From Thermococcus sp. (GTDB taxonomy: Archaea; Methanobacteriota_B; Thermococci; Thermococcales; Thermococcaceae): DNA of 64,000 nucleotides. The notes below the pieces were generated by a model. That model saw only the letters and a program-made list of their open reading frames with translations, did no database searches and was not told where the DNA came from. Of the stretch, positions 1 to 8,809 are shown one piece after another. Both the position numbers and the translations under genes were made by a program. Within the stretch, counting starts at the first letter, position 1; each line of letters begins with the position of its first letter. The DNA lies in NCBI RefSeq assembly GCF_017656495.1, contig NZ_JACDNS010000005.1, forward strand, positions 62,001 to 126,000, written 5' to 3'.

Positions 1-537
1 AGAGTTGTTGAGCACAGCTTTGCAAAGCACAGCTTTTACAAGGAGAAGCCCTTCATGGTTGGTGCAATTTCAAGAATTGTGAACAATGCTGATCTGCTCT
101 ATGGAAGGGCAAAGGGTCTTTATGAGAAGTACAAGGATTTATTCAGATATGACAACTGCTTTGCCAACAACCTTGCACAAGCTCTTGAGCTTGTTTACTT
201 CACGGAGAAAGCCATCGATATAATTGACGAGATCTTAGCCAAATGGCCAATCAGAGAAAGAGACTCAGTTGAGATTAAGGACGGCTTTGGGATCAGCATC
301 ACCGAAGCACCGAGAGGGCTGTTAGTCTACGCCCTTGAGGTCAAGGATGGAAGGGTCAGCTATGCTGACATAATAACACCAACTGCAATGAACTTGGCAA
401 TAATGGAGAGACACGTCAGATTAATGGCAGAGAAACATTATCAAGACGACCCAGAAAGACTCAAGCTCCTTTCAGAGATGGTTGTCAGAGCTTTTGACCC
501 ATGTATCTCCTGTTCGGTGCATGTCGTGAAGTTTTAA
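1..537 (+). CDS. hydA: Cytosolic NiFe hydrogenase (sulfhydrogenase) alpha/large subunit, 3' part
   Basis: The reading frame is open from the first base, so the 5' end lies outside the window. The visible 178 residues end in DPCISCSVHVVKF. The DPCxxC motif supplies the C-terminal pair of cysteine ligands of the NiFe centre in hydrogenase large subunits. The His followed by only four residues (VVKF) matches the very short tail that a maturation protease removes from the Pyrococcus soluble hydrogenase. The enzyme would interconvert H2 and protons with NADP(H) or polysulfide in the cytoplasm. The next gene, 32 bp downstream, is a hydrogenase maturation protease, which fits. A T-rich stretch follows the stop codon. 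The isozyme (SHI or SHII) cannot be decided from this fragment. Confidence 0.93.
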   Translation, partial: RVVEHSFAKHSFYKEKPFMVGAISRIVNNADLLYGRAKGLYEKYKDLFRYDNCFANNLAQALELVYFTEKAIDIIDEILAKWPIRERDSVEIKDGFGISITEAPRGLLVYALEVKDGRVSYADIITPTAMNLAIMERHVRLMAEKHYQDDPERLKLLSEMVVRAFDPCISCSVHVVKF

Positions 538-569
538 ATTTTTCTTTCTAAATTCTATTTGGTGATTTT

Positions 570-1019
570 ATGAGAACTCTCATCCTCGCTCTTGGCAACG
601 AACTCATGAGAGATGACGGTGTTGGGCTTAAAATAGGGAGAATTTTAGCAGAAAAAGGGTATAATGTTCTTGAAGTTGGGACTGATATTTTCAAGCTCCA
701 AAATTATTACAACGGAGAGGAGAGAATTGTGATAATTGATGCTATTCTGAGTGAAAAATTTGAGCCCGGAAAAATAATTCATCTGAAGGGCGAAGAAGTC
801 TTTGAGAAGCTCAAAGCTGAGATAAGAAGTGCTCATTTCATGGGTGCAATTGACGGGCTAAAGCTGATGATGGTATTGGACGAAAGATTAGCAAAAGCAG
901 AGATTCATTTTATAGGGATAGTTGCCAAAGAAGTTGAGCTGGGAATGAAATTAAGCAAAGAAGTTGAAAATGCTGTTCCTAAGGTTGTTGAGCTTATTGA
1001 GAAGATTGTTCGCTCTTGA
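570..1019 (+). CDS. Hydrogenase maturation protease (HycI/HyaD family)
   Basis: This 149-residue protein begins MRTLILALGNELMRDDGVG, the nickel-binding glycine-rich start (GNxLxxDDGxG) of hydrogenase-specific endopeptidases. A second conserved acidic site sits in IVIIDAI (about residues 54-60) and a His in SAHFMGAIDGL (about residue 88). These enzymes use the nickel in the precursor to recognise it and clip the C-terminal tail of the large subunit, here probably the HydA encoded just upstream. The start is preceded by GGTGATTTT. Whether it is the SHI-specific FrxA type or the HycI type is not resolved. The 3' end overlaps the convergent gene by 26 bp. Confidence 0.88.
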   Translation: MRTLILALGNELMRDDGVGLKIGRILAEKGYNVLEVGTDIFKLQNYYNGEERIVIIDAILSEKFEPGKIIHLKGEEVFEKLKAEIRSAHFMGAIDGLKLMMVLDERLAKAEIHFIGIVAKEVELGMKLSKEVENAVPKVVELIEKIVRS

Positions 1020-1275
1020 ATTTATACTTCACCAAATATCTTCCCCTCTCAAACTCTTCCTCGCTTTCTAAAACTTCAACAGGCTCAATATTTAATCCAA
1101 AGTTCATGGCTTCCCACTTTATGTCTTCAAAGTAATCGTAAAGTCCGCAGGTTTTACAGAATGAACCGTTAAACTCAATGATAACTTCATCACCTTCAAC
1201 CTTAATAATTTTAGCCTGAGCTTCACTCCCATGATATTTATTAAACTCCTCGATAACTTTCTTTAGGATCTCCAT
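994..1275 (-). CDS. Conserved small CxxC protein, NifU C-terminal-domain-like
   Basis: A 93-residue protein with a good ribosome site (AAGGTGAGGGT) directly before its ATG. Residues about 24-46 read [20 protein letters not shown], which resembles the strand-turn-CxxC pattern of NifU C-terminal Fe-S scaffold domains, followed by a helix and an acidic tail. That resemblance is weak and only by eye, so no function is assigned. It converges on the hydrogenase protease gene and overlaps it by 26 bp. It lies head-to-head with the Lhr helicase gene across a 93-bp intergenic region. Confidence 0.7.
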   Translation of the reverse strand: MEILKKVIEEFNKYHGSEAQAKIIKVEGDEVIIEFNGSFCKTCGLYDYFEDIKWEAMNFGLNIEPVEVLESEEEFERGRYLVKYKFKSEQSSQ

Positions 1276-1324
1276 ACCCTCACCTTAATTGAGGTTTAAT
1301 TTTTCGATTTAAAAAGTTTATTAG

Positions 1325-1365
1325 ACTAACCGAAGAGTTTAAAAATCAAACCCAAAGAGGTTAGT
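1325..1365 (+). promoter_or_regulatory. TATA box flanked by an inverted repeat, upstream of lhr
   Basis: ACTAACC (1325-1331) and GGTTAGT (1359-1365) are perfect inverted arms around the A/T box GTTTAAAAAT (about 1338-1347). The right arm ends three bases before the ATG of the helicase gene at 1369. The spacing suits a TATA box with a very short leader, and the dyad may be an operator. The role is inferred from position only. Confidence 0.4.
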
Positions 1366-1368
1366 TCG

Positions 1369-3987
1369 ATGATAAGATTTGCCCAGAGAGAGTACACGGA
1401 CGAGGAGATTTACGAGATATTAGTTGATCCGGTTAGAGAGTGGTTTAGACGGAAGTTTGGAACATTCACACCCCCTCAGAGATATGCAGTTATTGAGATT
1501 CACAAAGGAGAAAATGTTCTTATTTCTTCACCAACGGGCAGCGGAAAAACTTTATCCGCTTTTCTTGCTGCTATAAACGAGCTTATTTTATTGGGAAAAG
1601 AGGGTAAGCTTGAGGATAAAATCTACGTTCTTTATGTTTCGCCCCTTAGAGCTTTGAACAACGACATTAGAAGGAACTTAGAGGAGCCCCTCAGAGAAAT
1701 TAGGGAGGTTGCTCAAGAGATGGGCTATGACTTGCCAGAGATAAGAGTAGCAGTGAGAACGAGCGATACTTCAAGCTATGAAAAGCAGAAGATGGTCAAA
1801 ACGCCACCTCACATTCTAATTACAACTCCAGAAAGCTTGGCCATAGCTTTAAACGCTCCAAAATTCAGCGAGAGGTTGAAAACCGTCAAATACGTTATAG
1901 TCGATGAAGTTCATGCACTGGCTGAAAACAAAAGGGGAACTCATTTAATGCTCAGCCTTGAAAGATTACAGAATTTAGCCGGCAATTTTGTTAGAATTGG
2001 TCTCAGTGCTACTATTCATCCCCTTGAAGAGGTGGCGAAGTTCGTTTTCGGCTTCAACGATGATGGGACTCCAAGAAGTGGGTTAATAGTAGATGTTTCC
2101 TTTGCCAAAAAGACAGAAATTAAAGTAGAAAGTGTTGTTGAGGATTTAGTTTATACAGATGCAGCAACACTAAGTGAGGCTTTGTATAAGCGCTTGGATG
2201 AACTCATTGAACAGCACAGGACAACGCTCATCTTTACCAACACAAGGAGCGGTGCTGAGAGAGTGGCGTATCATCTTAAGAAGAGATTTCCAAAATATAC
2301 CGAGCTGATAGAGGCTCATCACTCAAGCCTTTCGAGAGACGTTCGATTGGAGGTTGAAGAAAAGCTGAAGAGAGGAGAAATAAAAGCGGTTTGTACTTCA
2401 ACAAGTTTGGAATTGGGCATAGACATCGGAAGCATTGACTTAGTTGTTTTAATAGGCTCGCCAAAGAGTGTGAACAGAGCTCTGCAGAGGATAGGGAGAG
2501 CTGGTCACAGACTTCATGAAGTTAGCAAGGGGATAATTCTTGTGTTGGATAGGGATGATTTAGTTGAGTGTACTGTTTTGGCTTACAATGCGAGGAATAG
2601 AAGATTAGACAGAATTAAAATCCCGCAGAATCCCCTTGATGTCCTTGTCCAGCATGTTCTCGGCATGGCTTTGGAGAGAGTTTGGGACATTGAAGAGGCT
2701 TATACGCTTGTGAGAAGGGCTTATCCCTACAGAAACTTAAGTTTTGATGATTTCATGAGCGTTTTAAGGTACTTAGCAGGTGAGTATGCTGGCTTGGAGG
2801 AGAAGAAGGTTTACGCCAAGATTTGGCTCGATGAAAAGGAGGGCAAATTTGGAAGAAGAGGTAAGATGACAAGGGCAATCTACTACATGAACACAGGAAC
2901 AATTCCTGATGAAGCTAAAATCGAAGTTTACACCCTCGATAAGAGATTCATCGGCACCGTTGAGGAGGAGTTTGCTGAAAGATTAATGCCAGGGGATATT
3001 TTTGTCTTAGCTGGAAGGACCTATGAATTCAAAAAATCAAGAGGTAACAGGATTTATGTCGAGCCTAAAGAAGGAGCAAAGCCCACGATTCCAGCGTGGT
3101 TCTCTGAAATGCTGCCATTAAGCTTTGACTTGGCTTTAGATGTTCAGAGGTTTAGAAGGGAGATTAAAGAACTTTTGGATAATCCCAAAGCAAAGCAAAT
3201 CTTAATGGAGAAATACAAAATAGATGAGAAAGCAGCAAAAGCAATTCTAAGCTACTTTAGAGAGCAAGCAAAGTATTCAACAATTCCAGATGATAGAATC
3301 CTTCTGGTTGAGGAGGTTTTGGAGGAGAGAAGGGCGAAGTACTTCTTCCACACACTGATAGGAAGGAGAGCAAATGAAGCTTTGAGCAGGGTTTTTGCTT
3401 ACCTCGTGAGCAAAAAGAAAAGGTGTAACGTGGGAATTGCCATAAGCGATAATGGCTTTATGTTGATTTTGCCGAGAGAGAAAAGATTAAGTGAAAAGGA
3501 TATCAAATCCCTGTTCCAGCTTGAGGATTTAAGAGAAACCCTTAAGAGAGCCTTGGACAACACGGAGCTGTTGAAGAGAAGATTTAGGCACGTTGCCAAC
3601 AGAGGGTTACTGATTTTGAAGAGGTACATGGGCAGGAAGAAAAGTCTGAGTAGGCAGCAACTGAATGCCCAAACCTTGTTAAGACTCCTTAAGAAGAACT
3701 ATCCAGACTTTCCGCTCCTCAAGGAAGTTTACCGCGAGATTATGGAGGATAAGATGGACATTGAAAATGCGGAGCTGTTTTTGAACTGGGTTAAAGAGGG
3801 CAAGATAAACATCGTTTTTGAACAAAATGAATTGCCAAGTCCATTTGCCTTCAACCTTGAAGTTATCGGAGCAAGTGATGTTGTGCTTATGGAAGACAGG
3901 AGAGAGCTGATTAAGCAGTTACATAAGAAGATAATGGTTATGATAAAAGAAGGAGAAGAACCTAAACCTCCACTCCCAGTGTCTTAA
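1369..3987 (+). CDS. lhr: Lhr-family ATP-dependent helicase (superfamily 2)
   Basis: An 872-residue helicase. The Q-motif region FTPPQRYAV (about 33-41) is followed by Walker A SPTGSGKT (about 54-61), motif II DEVH (about 178-181), motif III LSATI, and the C-terminal RecA motifs TSLELGIDIGSIDLV and QRIGRAGHR. The roughly 450 residues after the RecA core carry the winged-helix and Lhr-specific domains, and the length is normal for an archaeal Lhr2. Lhr proteins unwind forked and RNA:DNA duplexes moving 3' to 5' and are linked to recombination and repair. The gene stands alone on its strand and overlaps the convergent prolyl peptidase gene by 26 bp. A second, unrelated superfamily 2 helicase lies at 53286. 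Confidence 0.9.
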   Translation: MIRFAQREYTDEEIYEILVDPVREWFRRKFGTFTPPQRYAVIEIHKGENVLISSPTGSGKTLSAFLAAINELILLGKEGKLEDKIYVLYVSPLRALNNDIRRNLEEPLREIREVAQEMGYDLPEIRVAVRTSDTSSYEKQKMVKTPPHILITTPESLAIALNAPKFSERLKTVKYVIVDEVHALAENKRGTHLMLSLERLQNLAGNFVRIGLSATIHPLEEVAKFVFGFNDDGTPRSGLIVDVSFAKKTEIKVESVVEDLVYTDAATLSEALYKRLDELIEQHRTTLIFTNTRSGAERVAYHLKKRFPKYTELIEAHHSSLSRDVRLEVEEKLKRGEIKAVCTSTSLELGIDIGSIDLVVLIGSPKSVNRALQRIGRAGHRLHEVSKGIILVLDRDDLVECTVLAYNARNRRLDRIKIPQNPLDVLVQHVLGMALERVWDIEEAYTLVRRAYPYRNLSFDDFMSVLRYLAGEYAGLEEKKVYAKIWLDEKEGKFGRRGKMTRAIYYMNTGTIPDEAKIEVYTLDKRFIGTVEEEFAERLMPGDIFVLAGRTYEFKKSRGNRIYVEPKEGAKPTIPAWFSEMLPLSFDLALDVQRFRREIKELLDNPKAKQILMEKYKIDEKAAKAILSYFREQAKYSTIPDDRILLVEEVLEERRAKYFFHTLIGRRANEALSRVFAYLVSKKKRCNVGIAISDNGFMLILPREKRLSEKDIKSLFQLEDLRETLKRALDNTELLKRRFRHVANRGLLILKRYMGRKKSLSRQQLNAQTLLRLLKKNYPDFPLLKEVYREIMEDKMDIENAELFLNWVKEGKINIVFEQNELPSPFAFNLEVIGASDVVLMEDRRELIKQLHKKIMVMIKEGEEPKPPLPVS

Positions 3988-5824
3988 TCACAAACGCCAA
4001 TAAATCTACCAGTTCTTTTATCCTCGTCTCTGGCGAAGCTCCCATGTGTCCGCTCTTTGTCTCAACGCGCAGATAAACAGGAGCGCCGACATCTTTCAGC
4101 TTCTTGGCGAATTTGAGCGCATGTGCAGGATGGACCCTGTCATCGTACAGACCAGTGTAGATTAGCGTCGGCGGATATTTTTGAGGCTTTACATTGTGAT
4201 ATGGGGAATATTTGAGCAAAAACTCTCTGTCATTTGGGTCATCGGGATTTCCGTATTCTGGAATCCAAACACTTCCGATGTAGAGTTTATGAAATCTCAG
4301 CATGTCTATAACTGGATATCCAATTAAAGCGGCGTCCATAAGATCAGGTCTCTGCGTCAGTACAGCAGAAACTAAAAGCCCACCGTTGCTCCTTCCCCAT
4401 GCTGCAACTCTATAGCCTTCACTCTTGAGTTTCTCCAAAACCGCAATGAAGTCATCAAAGACGTTCTGCTTATTTTCCCTCATTCCAGCTTTGTGCCACT
4501 CCTCACCGTATTCGCTCCCACCTCTTAAGTTTGCCATCACAAAAGTTCCACTGCGCTCAATGAAGGGAATTACCTGAGGAATGAACCTTGGGAGCAAGGC
4601 AATGTTGAAGCCCCCATATCCGAAAACCCAAGCTTTGTTGCTTTTTGCTCCTTTTTTCTTGACCATGAAATAATGAACTCTTGTTCCATCCTTGGAAACT
4701 GCAAAATCTTCACTTACTTGGAATTCTCCTTTAACTTCAATCCCATCAATCAGCTCAAGCCTGTCTCTAAAGCGGTAAAGCCTGTAAGGAACTGTAAAGC
4801 TTTCATATCTAAGCAAAACCTGCTTCCCATCAGTGTCAAGCGGGTAGACTTGTGCAGGCATCTCAAAGCTTATCTCCTCTATAAGCTTCCCATCAAGTGT
4901 AAACACCTTAAGTTTCGAGGAGGCATGGACTAAATAGCCAGCAAGTATTTTACCATTGACAATAACTGCCCACTCAAGCGGAAACCCATTCTCTGGGATA
5001 ATCTCCTCGACTTTGTCATTTTTGATTGCAATAACCTTTCCGAGACCCCTTCCTTCGCGTGTGTAAATGTAGAACTTTCCATTGATGACATCTATCGGAT
5101 GCGCTGGAACATCGCTTGAATAAACTTTTCTCCACTTTTCTGGCTCATTAATCGGGCCAAGATAAATATCGGCTTTGTTCCAGCCGAATGTAACCGTCAG
5201 CATTGCCCACTTTCCATCCGTACTCTTGTGCAGATTCATGAAATATCCTGAACCAAATCCCTCACCAAAAACCATAACCTCCTCTTCCCCTTTCTTCAGA
5301 AAAATTCTCTCTGCTGGCGGTTCCATTCCATCGGGAGTTTTCTCCTTCCTGTAAAAGCGGGCAAAATAATAACCATCATCAAGGAAAACGATATTCCACA
5401 AGGATGGCTCTATCTCCTCAATGATTTCCCCAGTCTCAAGGTCAATTATTCTCGTTATCCCTTCATCAGCTCCTCCAATTGAGAAGTTATAAGCTAATCT
5501 TTTCCCTTCTCTATCAACGGTGAAACTCTGAAGGAGAACCTCATCGCCAAGCTCTTCTTCAAGCTTTTTGGAATCAACTATAATTTCTCCAGTCTCGAGA
5601 AGTTTTATGAGCTGTTTCCCTGCTTCACTTATCTTCACAAAGGTTCCTCTCTTTGTAATTTGAGCCTCCCAGATGTTAGGCAGATAATAGTACTTTCTCA
5701 CATCATCAATTAGCTTTTCTGGTAAATCCCCAATGAATTCCCTAAAGCGCTTGTTTTCCTCCTCAATGGACTTTAGAACTCTCCCATCGTTCAGATTCTC
5801 CATCCAAAGGTAAGGGTCTTCCAT
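3962..5824 (-). CDS. Prolyl oligopeptidase (family S9A)
   Basis: A 620-residue cytoplasmic serine peptidase that begins MEDPYLWMENLNDGRVL, the usual start of this family. An N-terminal beta-propeller (about residues 70-400) is followed by an alpha/beta-hydrolase domain. The nucleophile lies in GRSNGG (Ser near 479), the Asp in YDDRVHPAH (near 560) and the His in SGHMGAS (near 591). It cleaves after proline in short peptides and would act in peptide recycling. No signal peptide is visible. Length agrees with the Pyrococcus furiosus enzyme, which is about 616 residues as recalled. It is monocistronic and convergent with lhr. Confidence 0.92.
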   Translation of the reverse strand: MEDPYLWMENLNDGRVLKSIEEENKRFREFIGDLPEKLIDDVRKYYYLPNIWEAQITKRGTFVKISEAGKQLIKLLETGEIIVDSKKLEEELGDEVLLQSFTVDREGKRLAYNFSIGGADEGITRIIDLETGEIIEEIEPSLWNIVFLDDGYYFARFYRKEKTPDGMEPPAERIFLKKGEEEVMVFGEGFGSGYFMNLHKSTDGKWAMLTVTFGWNKADIYLGPINEPEKWRKVYSSDVPAHPIDVINGKFYIYTREGRGLGKVIAIKNDKVEEIIPENGFPLEWAVIVNGKILAGYLVHASSKLKVFTLDGKLIEEISFEMPAQVYPLDTDGKQVLLRYESFTVPYRLYRFRDRLELIDGIEVKGEFQVSEDFAVSKDGTRVHYFMVKKKGAKSNKAWVFGYGGFNIALLPRFIPQVIPFIERSGTFVMANLRGGSEYGEEWHKAGMRENKQNVFDDFIAVLEKLKSEGYRVAAWGRSNGGLLVSAVLTQRPDLMDAALIGYPVIDMLRFHKLYIGSVWIPEYGNPDDPNDREFLLKYSPYHNVKPQKYPPTLIYTGLYDDRVHPAHALKFAKKLKDVGAPVYLRVETKSGHMGASPETRIKELVDLLAFVIKTLGVEV

Positions 5825-5938
5825 TTAAACCACCATTGAAATATGGTGTCTAACATTAAAAAGTTTGGTAGTTTGCAGTGCAAAGTTTTGTTCCCCTTTA
5901 AATACCCAAAGCTCATAACTCTTAGTGGGGTGAGGAGT

Positions 5939-6451
5939 ATGGAAGGCATCAAGGAAGCTCTCGAGAGTGTTGAGAAAAAGCTCATTGCAAGTTGGCATAT
6001 CTACATTGCCATAATATACACTGCATGGCTCATTGCCATGGGAGGATACCTTACGCTTTCCGCTTTGGGTCTTGAAAGACTTACCATCTTTTACTGGCCC
6101 ACAGTGTTCATAGGTGTGGTATATGTGATGGGAGTTGCATGGAAGAAGTTCATCCAGCTTAATCCGGAAATCCACAAGGATTCAAGCTTCAGAGGATGGA
6201 TGTGGTTGAGCGGATGGATTGTAGGAGTTATAATATGGGCATTCTTCAGAGATGTGAGGGGCTTCGCTGCCATCATAGGGCTTGGAAACCTTGGCATGGC
6301 TTTCAGTTTTTCCCAATGGAGCATGGCAATTCCAGCAATAACGCTTGCCGCATTTCTCAAGCCAGATTGGACATTCGTAAACGCACTCATAATACTCAGC
6401 TATTCGCTAGTTTCATTCATACATCTCTGGAGAACTTTTAAGGTGGTCTGA
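5939..6451 (+). CDS. Integral membrane protein paired with an HTH regulator
   Basis: The frame is open from 5843, but the ATG at 5939 has the ribosome site GGGGTGAGG just upstream and a TATA-like TTTAAATA about 40 bp further up, so it is preferred. The product is about 170 residues with roughly four hydrophobic helices (starting near residues 15, 45, 85 and 135) and no recognisable catalytic motif. Its stop codon is immediately followed by the GTG start of the winged-helix regulator, so the two are almost certainly co-transcribed. Membrane protein plus small regulator pairs of this kind are common in Thermococcales. The function is unknown. Confidence 0.75.
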   Translation: MEGIKEALESVEKKLIASWHIYIAIIYTAWLIAMGGYLTLSALGLERLTIFYWPTVFIGVVYVMGVAWKKFIQLNPEIHKDSSFRGWMWLSGWIVGVIIWAFFRDVRGFAAIIGLGNLGMAFSFSQWSMAIPAITLAAFLKPDWTFVNALIILSYSLVSFIHLWRTFKVV

Positions 6452-6760
6452 GTGCTTGAGGAGATAACCAAGAACAACGTCCTCAACTCTCCAGCTAGAC
6501 TGTCCATAGCTCTTTACCTTTTACCGAGGCGGAGGGTCAGCTTTGCAGAGCTTCAGAAAGCTTTGAATCTGACTCCCGGAAACCTTGAATCCCATCTGAA
6601 AAAACTTGAAAGAGAAGGCTACGTTAGGATATTCAAAGGATTTGCAGATAGACCGAGGACATTTATCGAAATAACAGACAAAGGTGCCAGAGAGACTATT
6701 GCATTTCTTAGGCTTTTGAAAAAGGCTATTGATGAGGTTTTACAGGACAGAACGGAATAG
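6452..6760 (+). CDS. Winged-helix transcriptional regulator
   Basis: A 102-residue protein with a GTG start directly abutting the stop of the preceding membrane-protein gene. VSFAELQKALNLTPGNLESH (about residues 31-50) is a helix-turn-helix. It is followed by LKKLEREGYVRI and a wing containing RPRTFIEITDKG, the pattern of the HTH_34/MarR-like DNA-binding domain. No effector domain is present. It probably controls its own operon. The target cannot be read from the sequence. Confidence 0.82.
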   Translation: MLEEITKNNVLNSPARLSIALYLLPRRRVSFAELQKALNLTPGNLESHLKKLEREGYVRIFKGFADRPRTFIEITDKGARETIAFLRLLKKAIDEVLQDRTE

Positions 6761-6852
6761 TTCTTGATGATCACTGTTTTCAAACGCATTTAGCATATCT
6801 TCAATAGGGAACAGTTATTAATTCCCTCGTCAATTTATTAATGGTGGTAACA

Positions 6853-8760
6853 ATGATTCTTAGAGGTAAAGTCGTTGGTAGTGAAATTCCACGCTTTAAG
6901 CACCGATGGTTTGGAATCCTTGAAGTTGAAGCTAAGGGAGAAAGGTATAAGCTCTACATGAGTGGTGTTGCTCAATGGTTTGTAACTGGAGATGAAGTTG
7001 AAATCCATGTGAAAGAGAAACCAAAAGTCAAAAATGGTGAGAAAATTCTTGATTTTGATGATTATGAGCTTTACAAGTTCTATCAGGGCGATAAAATTAA
7101 AGTGTGGCCACTGTGGGAGAGGGAGTATGAAGCAAAGCGCTATTCCCCACTAACTGGTGAACTGCTCTACACCTATAAAATCAAGGCAAGAGAAGCAACT
7201 TATGAGAGCGACTTTGAGGCAATAGCAGAGCTTGAGCAGTATCATTATGCATCCCAGAAGGAGAAAGTTGCGCTCTGGAGATGTGAGAGGTGTGGCAACG
7301 TCTTCGAAGCAAATACGAAGCAGAAATGTCCGAAGTGTGGGGGTGAAGACGTCCACATCTTGGAGATTAAAGGTTCAACCCCGGCCTCACGCTTCTTAAT
7401 CCTTGAGCTTGAGAATAGAGAAGAATATGAGCCAAGAATCTTGGCTTATGTTAGAATTGACCCCCCAATTCCACTGATGCACAGACGGTTGCCTAACGGT
7501 GAAATAGAGAAGAACATTCGTGAGAAAGTCTTTCCAGAAGACTGGTTCCACCCAGCATTCTGGCCGGAGAGAATTCTGAAGGAGCTTTATGAAGAGCTCA
7601 AGAAGAAATATCCTAAAAAAGTTGCCCGCTCAATGCTCTGGGAGAAAGCAAAATGGCAAGCCTTAAGAGAGAGCAACACTGCTGGAGCGAGAATAGCTCG
7701 AGTGGTCGTTCATCCAGACTACCGCTCCGATGGACTTGGTCAATTGAGCGTTAAAGCTGCTCTGGAGTGGATAGCTGAGAGAAGAATCCCGGAAATGAGA
7801 AAGAGGAAGCACATCGTTGAAACCATCGCCCAGATGGCTAGATATAATCCCTTCTTTGAAAAAGTTGGCTTTAAGTTCCTATGGGAGACCGCAAGCGGAA
7901 GACCAGTGCTCTTTTATTCGCTGACTGATGAAGCTAAAGAATACATAGAGAGATTTTTGAAAGAAGACCCATATGCCCCAAAAGACGGAAGATTGTGGAG
8001 GCCAAGCTATGGAAAAGTTGAGCCGTTAAAAGGTTCGATAGTCTTCAAGAATGTGAGCAAAGTCTTCGAGAGTGAACTTGACATAAAAGGTCTCCCCGAG
8101 GAGATTCAGGAGCTTTTGAAGGCTTTTGGAGTGAGACATAGAGTGATTCAGAGACCCGTCCTGAGAAATCTCAACTTTGAAATCAAACCAAAAGAGTTGA
8201 TCGTGGTAGTTGGAGCAAGTGGAGCTGGAAAGACAACTCTTTTACGCTTAATTCTTGGAGCGGCTAAAGGTTACTGGGAAGAGAAGTACAGACCGACAAG
8301 TGGGGAAATTGAAGTGCCAGAAAACGTTAAGGTCTCGGTCATGATTCCGGGTGAATTTGAGCCGGAGTTTGGAAGTGAGAGTATATTGGAGCATGTTTAC
8401 AGAAAAATCAAGGATTTAAATGCGGCAGTTGAAGTTTTAAACCGCTCTGGCTTGAGTGATGCTGTGCTTTACAGGGCAAAGTTTAGTGAGCTCTCCACAG
8501 GGCAGAAGGAGAGGGCTAAGATCGCATCTCTGCTTGCAGAGAAGCCGAATCTATTACTTATGGATGAGTTTGCTGCTCATCTTGATACTCTAACTGCTAT
8601 GAGGGTCGCAAAGAAGGTCAGCGAGATAATTCGTGAAGCTGGAATTACGGCAGTGATAATCACCCACAGACCGGAGGTCGTTAAAGCCCTTGACCCTGAT
8701 AAGGTGCTCTTTGTCGGCTATGGCACAGTTAGGGTCAGCAAGGGAAGTGCTCACTCCTGA
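6853..8760 (+). CDS. GNAT acetyltransferase-like domain fused to an ABC ATPase (COG2401-type)
   Basis: About 635 residues. The ATG at 6853 is preferred over the one at 6841 because GGTGGTAAC lies directly before it. The order is an N-terminal beta-rich domain (about 1-120), a zinc ribbon CERCG...CPKCGG (about 144-164), a GNAT-like region VVHPDYRSDGLG (about 285-296), then a complete ABC ATPase. The ATPase has Walker A GASGAGKTT (about 453-461), signature LSTGQKERAK (about 546), Walker B LLLMDEFAAHLD (about 567) and H-loop THRPE. No membrane domain or permease neighbour exists, so it is not a transporter. The fusion is known in archaea, but its substrate is not known to me. It may be a nucleic-acid or ribosome-associated modifying enzyme, which is inference. 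Confidence 0.82.
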   Translation: MILRGKVVGSEIPRFKHRWFGILEVEAKGERYKLYMSGVAQWFVTGDEVEIHVKEKPKVKNGEKILDFDDYELYKFYQGDKIKVWPLWEREYEAKRYSPLTGELLYTYKIKAREATYESDFEAIAELEQYHYASQKEKVALWRCERCGNVFEANTKQKCPKCGGEDVHILEIKGSTPASRFLILELENREEYEPRILAYVRIDPPIPLMHRRLPNGEIEKNIREKVFPEDWFHPAFWPERILKELYEELKKKYPKKVARSMLWEKAKWQALRESNTAGARIARVVVHPDYRSDGLGQLSVKAALEWIAERRIPEMRKRKHIVETIAQMARYNPFFEKVGFKFLWETASGRPVLFYSLTDEAKEYIERFLKEDPYAPKDGRLWRPSYGKVEPLKGSIVFKNVSKVFESELDIKGLPEEIQELLKAFGVRHRVIQRPVLRNLNFEIKPKELIVVVGASGAGKTTLLRLILGAAKGYWEEKYRPTSGEIEVPENVKVSVMIPGEFEPEFGSESILEHVYRKIKDLNAAVEVLNRSGLSDAVLYRAKFSELSTGQKERAKIASLLAEKPNLLLMDEFAAHLDTLTAMRVAKKVSEIIREAGITAVIITHRPEVVKALDPDKVLFVGYGTVRVSKGSAHS

Positions 8761-8809
8761 CCATATTTTACTTTTCCTTTGAGCATGCAATATAGTAATG
8801 GTGAGCAAA

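Noticed and set aside
1..1019. SurR-type redox operator for the hydrogenase genes
   Set aside because: The promoter of the hydrogenase operon lies upstream of the window, so nothing can be said.
5825..6175. 116-codon minus-strand frame next to the prolyl peptidase
   Set aside because: It lies opposite the membrane-protein gene, which has a good start and a coupled regulator.
6761..6852. Second C/D RNA suggested by TTGATGATC
   Set aside because: Box C lacks the leading purine and no D/D' box lies at 12-nt spacing.
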